The position numbers and the translations under genes were made by a program. A DNA stretch of 64,000 nt. Origin: Pelecanus crispus. Its lineage: Eukaryota > Chordata > Aves > Pelecaniformes > Pelecanidae. The notes under the pieces were generated by a model that saw only the letters and a program-made list of their open reading frames with translations, made no database searches and was not told the DNA's origin. Position 1 is the stretch's first letter. Every line of letters begins with the position of its first letter. Location of the stretch: contig NC_134649.1 of NCBI RefSeq assembly GCF_030463565.1, positions 38,589,044 through 38,653,043 on the forward strand. Reading direction: 5' to 3'. Below are positions 23,171-36,300 of the stretch, piece by piece.

Positions 23171-23225
23171 ATGGGGATGCCATGGGGATGCCATGGGGAT
23201 GCCATGGGGATGCCATGGGGATGCC
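23171..23225. repeat. 11-bp minisatellite ATGGGGATGCC, 5 copies
   Basis: Five perfect contiguous units. The reverse complement (GGCATCCCCAT) carries the same CATCCCC core as the three upstream arrays, so this array looks like an inverted relative. Confidence 0.95.
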
Positions 23226-24000
23226 GGCAGACCCGGTGGGCTTTGCCCAGCCAGGCAGGGCGCCCCGTGGGATGGCTGCCATCGCCCTCCATACAGTCGT
23301 TACTATTACTGATCGCGTTGTAGTTTTGCAGCGCAGCGCCTGGGCACCGCTCCGAGCGGGGCGTGGGAGGCTGCGATACCTGTGTGCGGGGCTGCGTGCC
23401 GGTGCGCGCCTGCCGCCGCCGGTGTTAGCGTGGAAGGGGGCACACGAAGCTGCCTGGCTGCACGCTGGGTGCCCCTTACCCCTCTGCCTTTCCCGTTTCT
23501 GCCCTGCAAATACACGCGCCGGCTCTGGCGCGCGAGCGGGGAGGGATTTGCAAAATCTTTGCGGCGTGCTGAAATAAATCCCGAAATCCCTTCTTCTCCC
23601 TTGTCCTCCTTGCGGGGAAATTCCTTCCTTCTGCCCCTGGCCGGGCACAGGGGTGGGGGAGCCGGGGGAGGGGGGCTGGTGTGTAAACAGGGCTTAACAT
23701 GAAGGTCACTGGTTAAAGAGGAGATGGATGGGAGAGAAAAGACAGGCATTAACCTTACTTGTTAGCTCCCCCCTTCCTCCTGCTTTGGGGAGGACAAAAC
23801 AAAAGCAGAACCTGCTAACGGGGGGGATGAATATTCATGATCCTTCTCGTGTGCTCTGGGACACGGAGGGGAGAAAAGTTGGGCAGATGAGCTGCCTTTC
23901 CGAAGCTGCTTTTCCTCCGGCTTGCGAGAAAATCCCTTTTTGCTGAGCGAGGGCTGTGTTGGGGGGAATTACCAGCCTTTTGCTGGATTTCTTTTTTCTC

Positions 24001-24070
24001 TCTCTTTTTTTTTTTTTTTTTTCTTTTGTGTGTGGCTGCAAGGAAAAAAAAAAGAAAAATAAAAAAAGAG
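24001..24070. repeat. Facing T-rich and A-rich tracts
   Basis: A run of about 18 T at 24005-24022 is followed, after a short GTGTGTGGCTGCAAGG spacer, by an A-rich tract at 24043-24067. The two can pair as a hairpin. It may be the residue of inverted poly(A)-type tails, but no retroposed body is recognisable. Confidence 0.6.
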
Positions 24071-24185
24071 GAGCCGAGGCTATTGACTACATCAAAGGTT
24101 ATCCATTTGAAAACACCATTTTCCTCTGAACAGCGGCTAATTGCTTCCTGAACAATCTCAGGGTCTTTTGTATATACTCAGTGGG
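24063..24185. promoter_or_regulatory. Candidate regulatory element with TCF/LEF motif
   Basis: A unique, AT-leaning block with ATCAAAGG at 24091-24098, a canonical TCF/LEF core, followed by AATTGCTTCC and AACAATCTC. No open frame and no repeat are present. It is 2 kb downstream of the putative promoter. Enhancer function is only suggested. Confidence 0.3.
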
Positions 24186-27100
24186 TAAAATGAGTGACTC
24201 GATGTCTCTCTCTCAAGACACTGGTGACCGAACGGGATGGAAAGGTGGAGAAGCCAAGGAAAAACAGCGGGGCAGAAGCCTCTGGGAGGATGCACAGATA
24301 ATTTCTTAAGCGGCTGCGAGGGGGGAAGGTTTTTGCTTCTGCCCGCTCGCCGCGGCGCGGTCTGCCGGTGCCGGTGGATGCCGGCGCTGGCAGCGGTGTG
24401 GCGGCACGGGGCCGTAAGGAAGGCTGGTAAGGAAGTTTGGATTCAAAATACCCGATTGTGCGTGCGATCCGGTGCTTCCCATCCGCCTGCGGCTTCGGCT
24501 GCTGGTGCAGCTCCTCCGAGAGCAGCGAGCCTGGATGCGCTGCTTCCCGAGGGGCTGCGGGGAGGCAGCGCCGGGGGCTGGCTGGCTCCTGCTCCGTTGG
24601 GTGGCTGGGCTTTCTGCAGCTGGTATCCTGAAGATTAAAGTTTTGGCGGTGGTGTTTTAGCACAGCGATAGCGGCACCGGCGAGAGTTTTCCCCGCTTGG
24701 CTTATTTTTTTTTTTTTAATAGATGCATTGGATTTGGAGCGAAGCGGAGGCATCCACCTTTGTGCACGCTCGGGCTGTGCATGGAGCCGTGGAGAAGAGC
24801 CCTTGCGCCTCTCCGTAACACAAAGCCCTTTTCCCTGCGAGGCGGAGGGCCCTGCGAGAGATAAACAAACTCCGAACTCCGGCAGAGACGGGGCCGAGGG
24901 CCACGCCGGCGGCTCCGGGCGAGCGTTGTTTCGCTGGAGCTTTGCGCAGCCGAAATGGAAGAGGGTAATAAAAGCGACGCTGCTGCGTGCTGGCAGGGCT
25001 GCCTCCCCTCCTCCATCCCGGCAGCGCCGGGGCCAGCCCCTGCCCTGCTCCCCGGGTGTAAATGTCGCGCCAGGCAATTTTATTTCGGTGGGTTTGCGGC
25101 GTTTGGTATCCGTTGAACAAAGGGAAGGATCCGGCCCTGGGATCAGACTTAATGAAGGAAACTTGTATGTGTTTATTCTCTGGGCTGAGCACGGGTCAGG
25201 GCCTTTGTTGCTGCCTGCCTTGCTCCCGGCTGTAGCGCTAACCACCGGCAAGAGCCGGACTTGGCCCCGAGCTGGGAATTTCCAAGGAGGAAAGCCCGGC
25301 GCTGGTGCTGCTGGCTCCCTGCAAACCGAGGGGAGCCTGCCCGCAGCATCGGGCTTCTGCTGAGTCCCACGGGGCTTTGTTGTGACCGCCTCTCCGTGTA
25401 GGGTGTTTCGGCGCTGCGGTCGTTTGCGTCCGCAGTGAAGGGTCACTCGTGTTTTTCGGCACCTCCGGCACAACGGAAGGAAGGTGGACCTTGGAAGAGG
25501 CAGGGCAGCGTGGGTGCTGCCGTGGCAGTGGGAAGGCGGGCATGGGTCACCATGATGCCCATGTGCCATCCTTGCTGCCTGCAAGCTCAGATTCTGCTTT
25601 GACCTGTGCTGGTGGGATATACCTTGGGGAGTGGTCTCTGCTGCATGGAGACCTTGGATTGCTGCAATCTGGTCTGTTGATGCCTCTTCTAAATTGGGTC
25701 GTTAGGCGCTTCTGTGCTGTATGGAAGAAACCAGTGGGCAGAGGGCTCCTGGCCAGTGTTTGGCTGGTGAGCTGCTCGGTGGTGTGCCATGCATGTGGAG
25801 GAAGGTCCTGGGGACAAGGGCTGGGAATCACGAGTGATGGGGGGCTTGGTTCAGCGTGGCCCGTGATCCCTTACCTCTCCACGGTTTGGGCTGGGGTCTG
25901 TTGTCCCAGCAAGGCGCTGAGCACTGTGGCTCCATGCGGAATGAGGAGGAGCGAGTGTTTGCCACCGTCCAGCGCTGGGGTGGCTGGTTTGGCTTCAGGC
26001 TGGAGACAACCACCACCTTCTCTAGCTGTAGCCCACGACGCGTTCTGGGCAGTGCTGTGGGGAGCATCGCACTACAAATAGGTGATATGTGGTGAGAACG
26101 CATGTGCTCTGACAAAGTCTCTGACTCGCAGCCTCAGTCCTGGCCCTCTTAGTCCTGGCCATGGATGCAGTATAGAAGCCATGTAGATACCCCAATGTGG
26201 TCAATGCTTGGAAGCCAAGTTTGAGCAAATGCCTTGTGCATCATGGAGGAGAAAAGCTCCAGCTAATAAATAAATCTTGATGATTTGTGTGCCAAGCACG
26301 GGCAGACATGGCTCGTCTCCCCTGCGCTTGGTGTGTTGTGTAGCCAAAACGCGTGTCTTCCCACCAGCTTGTCGGAGCGCGGCTGGGCATGGGGCGGTGT
26401 CCTTGTTTGCATTGCTTCTCTGAGCATCCTGCGTCTGCCTCCAGCCTTTGTTCCAGGTGGAAGCCACCACTTAAAACCCTGAATTAAAAACATTTAAAAG
26501 TTTATTTTCCCTTTAGCCAAGGCTTGGCAAACCTCCTCCTTGTTGCCGGTGTGCCGAGACGTTTGAGTTTGGAGAAAAACTTCAAGTCCAGACCGTTGGG
26601 CTTGCGCTCTGGAGACGCTTTTGCTCCTTTCTCCTTTGAAGTCTCTTTGCATGGTGGACTATTTTGGGTGACCCTCCTGTCCCTATGGTGCAGGGTGCCT
26701 TGGTACGCTGGGGGCTGAGTCCACCCCTGCCCTGTGGGCTGCTCTGTGCCCGGGGGCCAAGACCCTTGTGAGCTGCCTGAACCGCAGAGGAGATTTGTTA
26801 CTCTTGGGGTTGATCCAGGGCCCGGTGCGAGCCATGGCGCGATATCCTCTTTGCTCCTTGAGCTGCGCTTCCGAGGGTTTTCGCTGGAGAAAGTGCCTGG
26901 GGTGAGAGCTGACAAGGATGGCAGGGATGGGCTGCAGGGCGCTGTGTGGGGACCATCTCCTCCCCATTCCTCCTCCTCCTCCCCAGCAGCCTGCGGATCA
27001 GCCCTGGGGCTCAGCGCCTGCTTCCCTGTCTCACGCATCCTGCAATCCGCTGGCCAACTTGGCATGGAGACCCAGGAGCAGTAGTAATCCAATTTGGGCT

Positions 27101-27779
27101 GTTTAGCTGCACTTTGCTATCCATGCTGCCGGCCAGAGCTCAGGAACTTTAATCCAGCTAATGACCCCAGCTTCAGGGGTTGAGTAACCAACGACCATTT
27201 GCTTGATTTGGTTTTCCTTTCTGTCAGCAGTGGAGGACAGAGGGTGAGGCTGTTTCTGAGTCCTGCTCCTGGTATCGAGGAGAATTTCCAGGTGTAGGTA
27301 TGTGTAGGGACTGGAGGGCGAGGGCAGCGTGGAGCGGTACTGCAATCCCTGCTTTCCCTTTGGGAGATCCCTCCTTCCCCCTTCCCATTTTCCATCTGCT
27401 CCCCCTCTTTCTCTGGTGAAGATAAACCCTTCTGCTGGAGCTGTTTTGCAACATACTATTATTTTCAGAAAAGCGAAGCCAAGAAAAATAAAGCCTCTCT
27501 CTTCCTTCGGTTGCCTACTGTTTAATGTACAAAATACAGGGGTGGTAATTGCATTAAAATGTATATAATTATACTGGAGGGAGGAAAAAAAAAAAATTCT
27601 TGCTAATTGCACGGGTGTTTTGAACTGATAAATGCTGAGCGATTCGCGTTTTCTTGGGAGTTTGGTGAAGCAGAGCTGCAGTCCGGCGCATGGCAGGTTT
27701 GGAGCAGGGCTGGTTTCCCACCATTACCAGGAAGCCGGCTGGGATGCTTGCCCTCCTGGGATTCTCCGAGCCCCTCCGG

Positions 27780-27857
27780 GGGTAGCGACGGTCGTGTCCG
27801 GGGCCCGATCCTCTGCTATTGCAGAGGATCGGGCCCCGGACACGACCGTCGCTACCC
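27780..27857. repeat. Perfect 37-bp inverted repeat, 4-nt loop
   Basis: The left arm 27780-27816 (begins GGGTAGCGACGG, ends ATCCTCTGC) is the exact reverse complement of the right arm 27821-27857. The loop is TATT at 27817-27820. The arms are 27/37 GC and each holds five CpGs, all matched. Pairing stops at once on either side (27779 G, 27858 A). No target duplication was seen and no second copy was noticed in the window. It could be a snap-back inverted duplication, a tiny foldback element, a hairpin RNA source or a sequencing/assembly artefact. Confidence 0.97.
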
Positions 27858-30800
27858 ATATTCAGACAAATCCCAGTGTCATTGTAGGATTCTTGCAAAT
27901 CCCTTTTCTTTACGTGCGTAGTTAGGCAACTGCTTGTGTGTCACAATATTCAGGCTCTTGCAGAAGTAAATCCCTGGCGAGAGAAGAGGCAGATTCCCGT
28001 CGGTGCTTGTGTTGGGGGAAGAAATTTCCTGCGTGATGTAGCCCCGTGACCAGGGGCTGTTCCCCTCCCCATTAATGTTGTGTTGGCGTGAGTGGGTGCA
28101 GCTGACCCCTCGGGCAGGGTGGGAGGGAGGATGGTCTCACGTTTCGAATGACAAGATGCGAAAACCACATTTCCTTCTGCGAATGCCGACCCTGTCAGAG
28201 CTGCCGATAACATCGCAGGTAATTATAATGGCAGTAAGTTGTTTGCTTTGTGCATGCGGCCGTGCTCTGTGTACGGGCAGCTGCTTTGCTCTTCCTGTGC
28301 AGGCTGTTAGTTTCAACAGGGGAAGAGGAAAACCCAAAAATATTTTAGGAGTTTAATCTTCGAGCTTGGCCAGTGGGCAGGATGTTTCACAGAATCACGT
28401 TCCCCGCTGGTCCAAGTCCAGCCCTGTGGCCCTCGGAAGGCTTTGCTGGGCGGTGTTAAGTCCTGTCTTGTTATTTTGGCCAGCCTGAGGACTTGCTGTC
28501 GGTCTCTGGGAGCCAGAGGGGACCGGGAGCTGGCCCTGCATTTTGGCTTTTGCGCTGGCTGCGTCGGGCTGCCCTGTACCTGAGCAGCAGCAGAGCCGGG
28601 GCGTGAGCCCAAGCTCAAGCTTACAGCTGCCGAGGCCTCTGTGAAACATTTAAAATCTGTTCCCCAGCGCCGCAGTGTCGCACTCCCTCCACCCCCATTT
28701 CCTCCTTGGTGTTTTCTATTCCTAGAAATGCTGGCATGCCGGCAGAGTCCCTGCCTGCCGCCTGCCTGCTGCTGCTTATCTCAGGGTCCGGCTCCTGGGT
28801 GGCTGCATCCTTCCTGGAGCCACGGGGGCTCTCCCCTCTCTGGTGGGACCAGAATCGGCCCGATGAGCCCTTCTGAAGTCAAGAACCTGTTTTTCAGGCT
28901 GATGTCATCGGGAAGAAATGGGGGAGGAGGAAGGCAGGAAGGCAGCGCCGCTTCCGAAGGAGAGCTGCCACGGAGCCCATGACGCCGCTGGCAGCCTGGG
29001 CTTCCACCGACACCCTCTATTATTCCTTATTATCGGCACGGCGGAGGTGCCCGCAGGCCTGCCGGCGCACGCGGGAGAGGTCCTGCTCTGCACGGCCTCG
29101 TGCCTGCGTGGGTGAGAGGCGGTAGGGAGGGATGCGTGGGTGCCAGAGGCACGCGTCAGCTTGCACCGGGACTCCAGGCAGGATGTCTTTTGGCTCGCCG
29201 GCTGTGCCTTGCACGGCTCCCTGGCCCTCTGCGGGGTGAGGCGCTTGCTGGAGCTGCCATCCAGCCATCTTCATTAGCAGAAAGTGGATTTTTGGCAGAG
29301 GCGCTTGGACAGCCCTCCCAGCACAGGTAGGCGGCCGTGTCCTCTTGGTTTTGTGGCGAATAAGTAGATCAATTACGCTAATGCCCGTCGGGGTCTTGGC
29401 CCCTCGTGCACGGCGTCAGGCCGTAGCAGCACGCCTGTGTCCAGCGTGGGTTGGAGCTGCAAGCAGGATCTGCAGGGAGAGAAGCAGCACCGCTCTGCTC
29501 TCTGTCCTAGCCAGCACCTCTCGGGCAGCGCTGCGCCTGTGCTTTGAAATTCGCTCTGCCCAGGTCGGCTGGGTCAGAGCCCCTTGCCACGGGCAGCCGG
29601 GGTGGAGGCGTGCCAGAGCGGGGGGTCCTGCCGGTGCTGCTGGTCAGGGCGGTGCTGCCAGCAGGAGGGCAGAGTGCAGGCACAGCCCCTGCCGCGGTGC
29701 GCGCGGTGCCTCCCTGTTTTTATCGGATGCCCTGTGCCCGTCCTGCTGCAAATGAAGCCCCCGTTAGTCTCTCGGAGCAGTTTCCCCTGTGGTGGTGTTG
29801 CTGTCGGAAGGCTTTTGGGCTCTTCCCCTTTCCCTCTCTGCCTGTCCCGCTGCTGAGCAAGGCTCTGCTAGCTCTTGGGCTGGCTCGCTGCTCCTGGGTC
29901 TGCTCCACGTTGGGCAAACAAAACATGGGGCCGTGCTGAGCTGGGACCTCTGCGGGGGAAGCGGAGTCGCGACACAAGCCGATTCCAGTAGTGGTGCTTG
30001 GGGCAGCACAGCTGGGACAGGGAAGAGGGAAGGATGGGAGGTCTGGGGGGAAGGAAAGGCAGGCATGGCTTGGGGTTTAGCTGATGAAACCTCATTTGGA
30101 GGAATTTTGTGGCCTGTTTTAATTGGACCTAACTCTGGCGGCGGTCATGCTTGGCTTGCCATGTGATGGTACGAGCGCTGGTGTCAGCATGGGGCCAGGC
30201 GGAAGCATGGGAATTTAAGCTCAGCCAAGATTAAGCCAGCTCTGGAGCGACCTCCCTTTGCTGGGAGCAGAGGGGGTCCAGCACCCGGGAATCCTCCTGT
30301 GCCAGTGTGTCATTGCAAAGTGGGAGCTCCCTGGATTCGCTCTGAGATTTCAGGGAAGCGCAGCATTCCCGCTGGCCTTGCGGAGGCGGTTAGGAGGTGT
30401 GGAGGTGTGGGTATGCGTCAGAGAGGAGAAAGCCCTCCCTGGAGAGCCGGGCTGGAAAAGGTGCATTGATCTGGGGAGCGTCGGGTCATCGCGTTGTGTT
30501 TGAGGCTGCCCTGGCCCAGCGAAGGACGTGGAGCAGCGGGTTCGGGAGCGAGGAGCAAGGTGTTCCACCACAGGGAGTGCGATCAGACAAGGGAAGGATG
30601 GCAGTGGCCAGAGGACCTCTCGCTCTGCTCCTCTGTTGGCTGTCGGGAGACCTGCCTTGTGGGTGACCTTCTGGCTCTCTGCAGGTCCAGCTGGACCGAG
30701 GTGACCTCTGCCAGCAGGGCTGGCTTTTGGGACATTTACATGGGGTAATGGACTGATGGGCTGTGAGAACCAGGGTCTGGAGGACATGGGCCAAAGCCAA

Positions 30801-31959
30801 GGTGGAAAGTGGCCTTCGGGGGACTTGGTCTGGACTTCTTTGCTCTGAAGCTGGGGACAAAATGTTGCTAAGTGGTCCTGATAGAGGTGGCAAAATTCAC
30901 ATCGGTCTGCGGTGTGAAGCCTTGAGCTGGTCTGGGTGTTGATAGTAGGAAGCCACAGTCTGGGGTCCTGGTACCTTGGGCCACAGTCTGCATGCAGCAT
31001 GACAAGGGACGCAGAGGGGTTTGGGGTGAGGTGTTTTGCTCCATGTGTGTTCATGGACACACTTCCTGAAGCAGGATGGGGAGGCAGCAGGCTGTGTCCT
31101 GTGTCAGCCGTGGGCTGTGCTTTGGTCTCCATCCCAGGCATCAGTTGATCCAGGTCTTTATATTACTCCCTTGGCTGCAGGAGCTCAAGGGAAGGACAGG
31201 GTGCACTCTCCTCCTGGGAGGTACCCATCCATCTTGTGGGCTGCATATAGAAAGCCTCTTGGCAGTCCTTATACGGTCCCTATAGGGACTTTGATACCTA
31301 GATGAGTTGTGAGAATAATGCAAAGGGCAGCCATCTGCTTGCACTTCTAGCATAGCTGAATGGAGTATGGAGAACACATGTAAGGTCCTGGTCCATGCCT
31401 GGTTTCCATAGCAGGGACAAGCAGTCCTGGCAGGACCCGCTGAGACTGTCCTTGCATGCCTCTCTGCCTTGGGATGTTGTGGTTGGGGGAAGCCTGCATT
31501 TCCACCTCAGAAATGCTCGTGAGCCTGTTTGGGAACGGCTCTCTGCAGGACAGTGTGCAGTCTCTTGATGGTGAGAGCACGATGGCTCCAGAGCTGTTCT
31601 TCGTGGCGTGACATGACTACTTGCGGTGGATTGGGGAAGGGGAATTGCACTTTTGAGAAATGCTATTTAATTTTCTTGCTACCTATTATTTTATGCCCCT
31701 TTTTGCTGAGGGTCAAGCTTCTTCTTGAAGCCCTTGGGCAGTAGATGGCTGCTTCTCCTTGTCGTGTTTTTCAGGACAGAAGAGGTGGAATTCCTTGCCG
31801 CTCTTGCAGGGCAGGAGTGGAAGCTGCTGTGCCCAGGTGCCCTGCAGTGACAGGGCAGCACGGGGTCCTCGGGCCCTGCCCACGGGATGGCAGGAGCCTG
31901 GGAGGAAACTGAAGATATTCCTGGTGTGGGTGATAGTAACGGAGATTGGAGCGGGGCAG

Positions 31960-32070
31960 CTTCAAAGCTTGCCATTGATTTCATCAGGGTGTGGTTTCAG
32001 CCAGGTAGATAAGATTTATGATTTAACTCCCTTGCTAGGGAGGCACCCCGGCCAAATAGATTTTAACGAC
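31960..32070. promoter_or_regulatory. Candidate element with RUNX and GATA motifs
   Basis: TGTGGTTT (RUNX core) at 31990-31997 and AGATAAG (GATA core) at 32007-32013 lie 9 nt apart in an AT-leaning, repeat-free stretch of the putative first intron. The pairing is suggestive of an enhancer. No conservation data are available here. Confidence 0.3.
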
Positions 32071-33331
32071 TGTGTGTGGTGAAGGAAGGAGTTAAAGTTC
32101 AGCCCTGTTGTAGGCGATTGCATATGTAGTGCAGCTCTAACTCGGTACCACCACCAGCCTTTCCTCATTGTTGCAAGGCTTTTCCCAGGCAGATGAACCT
32201 AAAAATACACCAGCTGTACAGCTGACTCTCCTGTGGCCTGTGGGCTTTTCTCTCCCCCCGATAATCTCCCCTCTCTCCCCTTTGCTAACTCCTGGCAGCC
32301 TAGCAGCTCATGTGTTTGAAAATGGAGCTGGTTCCTTCTCAGACTCTTTCCTATTGCCGAGAGCAAGTGACTTGGAGAGACTGCAGGTAAAGACCCATTA
32401 AATGCCATTTCCCCTTTTGGGGCTTGGTTATATGGGGCCTTTCAATCCCATTGCTTCACTCTTCCAGCCTCCCTTGCAAAATGTAAGGCTGTAAAGCTCT
32501 TGGGGTGGTGTGCAGCCTCGTCCCACTGCTTGAGAGCAGCTTCTCTCCAAGACAAACGATGCTTTCCCTAGCCATGGGGATGCAGACCCGCCTGGGACCT
32601 CCGCGGGGCTCCTCCTGGGGCGTGCGTGGTGGCGGGGAGCGCCAGCGGCGATGTGAGCCTGCTGGGGTCTTGGTGATGCACGGGTGGGGATGGCGAGCGG
32701 GTCTGTGGGTGCCAGATGTGTGCCTCTGTACTCGTCGGCGTGTTTTAAACCCCAGCTTCGGCTGTTTCTGTGAGGGCTGGGCTTCATAGCCTTGCCGCCC
32801 GTGCTGACTCAGCATCCGTCAGTGCTCTGGACTCGCTGCCCGGATGAGTGGAGAGCTGGTCCTTAATGCTGTCCAGTCTTTGCCTTTTAAGGTTACTTTT
32901 TCCATCCCAGTACTCCTGCTTTGTGCTATCAAAAGTGATGATTGTTTTCCCAAAGCATGATCTCCCATCCCAAACCCAGGTTTCTGGCTGTGCTGTGGGA
33001 CCGGGAAGCCTGCAGCCTCGGGGGATGAATGCTGTGGCCCCTTGCCACCTCTTTAGCAGCGAGCAAGTGGGATGCAGGCATTTGAGGGGCAAGCCGATGG
33101 CTTTTTGATGAAAGGCTCTTTTGAAGTTGGGGTGTGTGAGCATTGGCTGCGGCGAGGCGGGCAGCCCCATCCAGGTCATGCACCAGCTGCGACCGTCTCA
33201 GCGTGGCCACTTTGGAGCTGAAACCATGAGCAAATGTCCTTTCTGGCATGGGATGAAAGGGGCTGGGGCGGATTTGGTGCTTGTGCGATTGCTTCACTGG
33301 CTTTGTTTCTGACGGCAGGTTTCCTGCTTTA

Positions 33332-33368
33332 TGTTTGTGTGTGTGTATATATGTGCGTGTGTGTGCAT
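33332..33368. repeat. Imperfect (TG)n / TATA microsatellite
   Basis: TGTGTGTGTG, then TATATATG, then CGTGTGTGTG forms an interrupted alternating purine-pyrimidine tract. Z-DNA-prone, otherwise ordinary. Confidence 0.8.
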
Positions 33369-36300
33369 GGAAAACAAATGCAAGCCTGTGGTGCTGTCTC
33401 GCTGGCGGCGTGGCCCCACTGCAAGGCGAGCCAGCCCTGCATGGGGATGCTCTCCAGGATGCTCTGCGCTGCATTGCTTGAGGCCTGGGCGTTGTAACGG
33501 GGTGTATTTTTGGTCCCACTCTCCCGGTTGGCACATGTGCTTCCAGGCTGGGGTGTGTTATTTTATTGTAGCCTGTTTCAGGGCTGGGCTTGGCTCCAGG
33601 GTGTCTGCTCGGGGTTTTCCATGTTTTGGGACCGAGGTGGCGGTGTCCGCGGTGCAGGTCTCGCTTCCTGGCAGCACTCGCGTGGTGGTCCTGGGCTGCG
33701 TCCTCCCCAGGGCGAGGTGCTGCTTTGGTGGAGCACCATGGGGTTTGGGTGCTGTGTGGTTTAAAGTGTGTGCTGGCAGAGGAGCTGCCCTGCCATTAGC
33801 CATACCGTGACGTCTCTGTGGGGGCTGGAGGCAGCGTGACCGGAGGGAAATGCCCTTTGGCCCCCGGGCCGCTCCTCCCCGGCTGCTCCCATGGGCAAGG
33901 AGCTGGGGCCGTGCAGGCGCCTGTGCTCCGGTGCAGGGCTGCCTGCTGCCCCCACTGCTATGGGGTTGGACCCCGCTTTAATTTGATCCAAGTCTCAGGC
34001 ACCCAGATCATTTAATCCTGAAGGAAGCAGAAAAGCTAACCTTTCCTGCTGTGTTTTTTAATAATCGCTGCGATGGTTTTAAGCAGGGCTGGACAAAAGC
34101 CCTGCTGGTGTCAGGGCACTAGGACGAGATGTTGCTGCTGATGTATATTTAGGAGCAGAAATCTCGGAGGAGCTCTGCAGTGTCGTCTCTCTGCTCGTGC
34201 CAGCTCTGCCTCGCTTTGCTCTCGTTCCAGCTCCAGAGTAGCAGTTCCCTACATTAATTTGGGAATCTCCTCTTGGGCTTTCTAGCCCTGCTTTGTGGCA
34301 GCAGACTGACCTCCAGCTCTCCCGCTCCCTGAAATAGAAGCAACGAACTGTAGAAAGGCACTCAGAAAGTGGCTCCCCTGTCCCCCTCACCTGTCCCAGC
34401 AGGGCGATGCTCTGGCTGGCATCCTCAGGCTGCACTGAGCTCCCACTTCCACCTCCACCGCCTTCCCTGCTCCTTCTTCTTTCTGCAGCGTGTCGCTGGC
34501 GTGCGAGTTTCGTGTTGATGGTGATCTCCCTGTGAGGGAGCCAGCCCTACTGTTCCTGGAGGGGCTCAGCCCTGCGGTTCGCAGCGGCTTGGTGAGAGCT
34601 GTGCCGATTTCTTGCGGGGGGAAGCCTCCCTCCGGCAACCCAGCAGGAAAGCGTGCTGCCTGCCGCTGCTGGGCTGGCAGCTTTCTGAGCTAACCGGCGG
34701 GTTTGTGCTGGCAGCGCGGCTTGGTCCCACACCTCAGTGTGGTTTGGGGCTCGTGAGCTCCGATCTGGGGTGCTCGTGGTTATGCTCTTACTGACAAGCT
34801 TGTAAAAATGAAGGTGCTGGGCAGCGTGGCTGTCCCCTGGGAGCGCGCTCTCCCCGGCAGTGGTGTGGCTGTGTGCTCTTTGCTAGGAGGCTCCCAGTTG
34901 TGGAAAAGGTGGTAGGAATGGGGGATTAGGACCATGGGGATGATTTCCGGGGCTGGGAGCTTCATGCTTTGGTTGTCTTCACACCCGCAGAGCGTTGTGG
35001 CACCTGGCTTTGGTCTCAGTGTTGCTCATATGCCGTTGCCCAAACCTCCCTTGAGGGTGTTGCCTCGGAGGTGGATGTGTTGGGGGGCAGAAGGGAGCAG
35101 GGTGGCGAGCGCATGGGCAGCGGAGAGCTGGTGGAGACGGCAGATCTGCGGAGAGGGTTTGCAAGTGGTGCGGAAGCTTTGCCCGAAGCGCTGGGGGCCC
35201 AGCGGAGCTGGTAGGGCTACAGGGATGGCCGGGGCTGGGCTTGTCCTGGGAAGGGAGAGGCGTGTTTCGTGTTCATTGGGAGCGGGAGAAGTGGGGGAGA
35301 AAGTCTCTCCCTTCCCTTAGACCTCTCCCTGGCTGGCTCCGTGGCGAAGGATGCTGTATGGGATGCTGGGGTACCTGTATGGCCCAGCTGCTGGCCTGGT
35401 GATGATGCAGCCCCCCAAGGTTTGCATGGGGGGCCTGGCTGGCGGGTCCCACAGCCCTGCTACGAGCAGGCTGCCGAGCTACGGGGCGGCCATCGGGCCC
35501 CACGCAGCCCTGCCGTTATGGCGTGCGCGGCCGCGGGCCCTCTGATGACACCTGCCCGGTCTGGGATGCCGGCAGAGCTGCGCAGTCACCGTGGGCCATG
35601 TTTCCTACCCGTGCCACTCCCTGGCAGGGATCTTCCCGCAGGTTATCCTGGGCTGAGTCAGAGATGGGCGATAAGGAGAGGGAGGCTCTCCTCCTCCGCT
35701 TGCTTTCGGAGCTGCTTATCTATGGTGGCTGGGGTGGGGAACTGAGTGCTGAGCTTGCGTCCCGGCTGCGGACCTTGGGAGCGATGGTCCCACCCTGGGC
35801 CACGACGGTGTCGTGGGATGGGCCGTGTGCTGGCGGGGGGGGTTTGCACAACCCCGCGTTAGCCCAGGGGTGCTTGTGCCTGGGGAGGGGGCGGGATGGA
35901 GAAGACAAAGAGGGGATGTATCCGAGGGGCTGCTGAGCAGACACGGAGGGCAGAGCTGTCTGCATCGGCTACCTGCGGCCGTCTCCTCCCCACTGCCACA
36001 GATGCAAAGGTCACGCTGGTGTGGGGTTTTTGGCTGGCTCTCTGCTGCTTTGCTGCTCCATGTTGGCGAGCCCTAGCTGTGGCACAGCAGCGTGCAGAGC
36101 TCTCCGGCCTCCCCGCATGTGCCCCCTCGTCCCTCTGGAGCCTCTCAAGCCAACTGCCTGATTGCTCGCCCTGCGTTTCTTAATGCATATAAATACCAGA
36201 AGGACGTGCTTCTCCTTGCCTTGCCCGCTTGCTCCCTGCCACCCCCAGCTCCTCCTGCCCACATCCCTCCTGGGGTTTGTCAGGCAGGCAGGTGGCAGGG

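Noticed and set aside
21591..23577. Overlapping + strand open frames of 411-573 codons and minus frames of 374-423 codons
   Set aside because: All frames on both strands are open at once because the region is CpG island plus minisatellite. The peptides are Pro/Arg/Ala/Gly repeats, with no domain and no consistent start.
27780..27857. Pre-microRNA hairpin
   Set aside because: The loop is only 4 nt and the stem is perfectly paired and extremely GC-rich, unlike a usual pre-microRNA. Kept as an inverted repeat instead.
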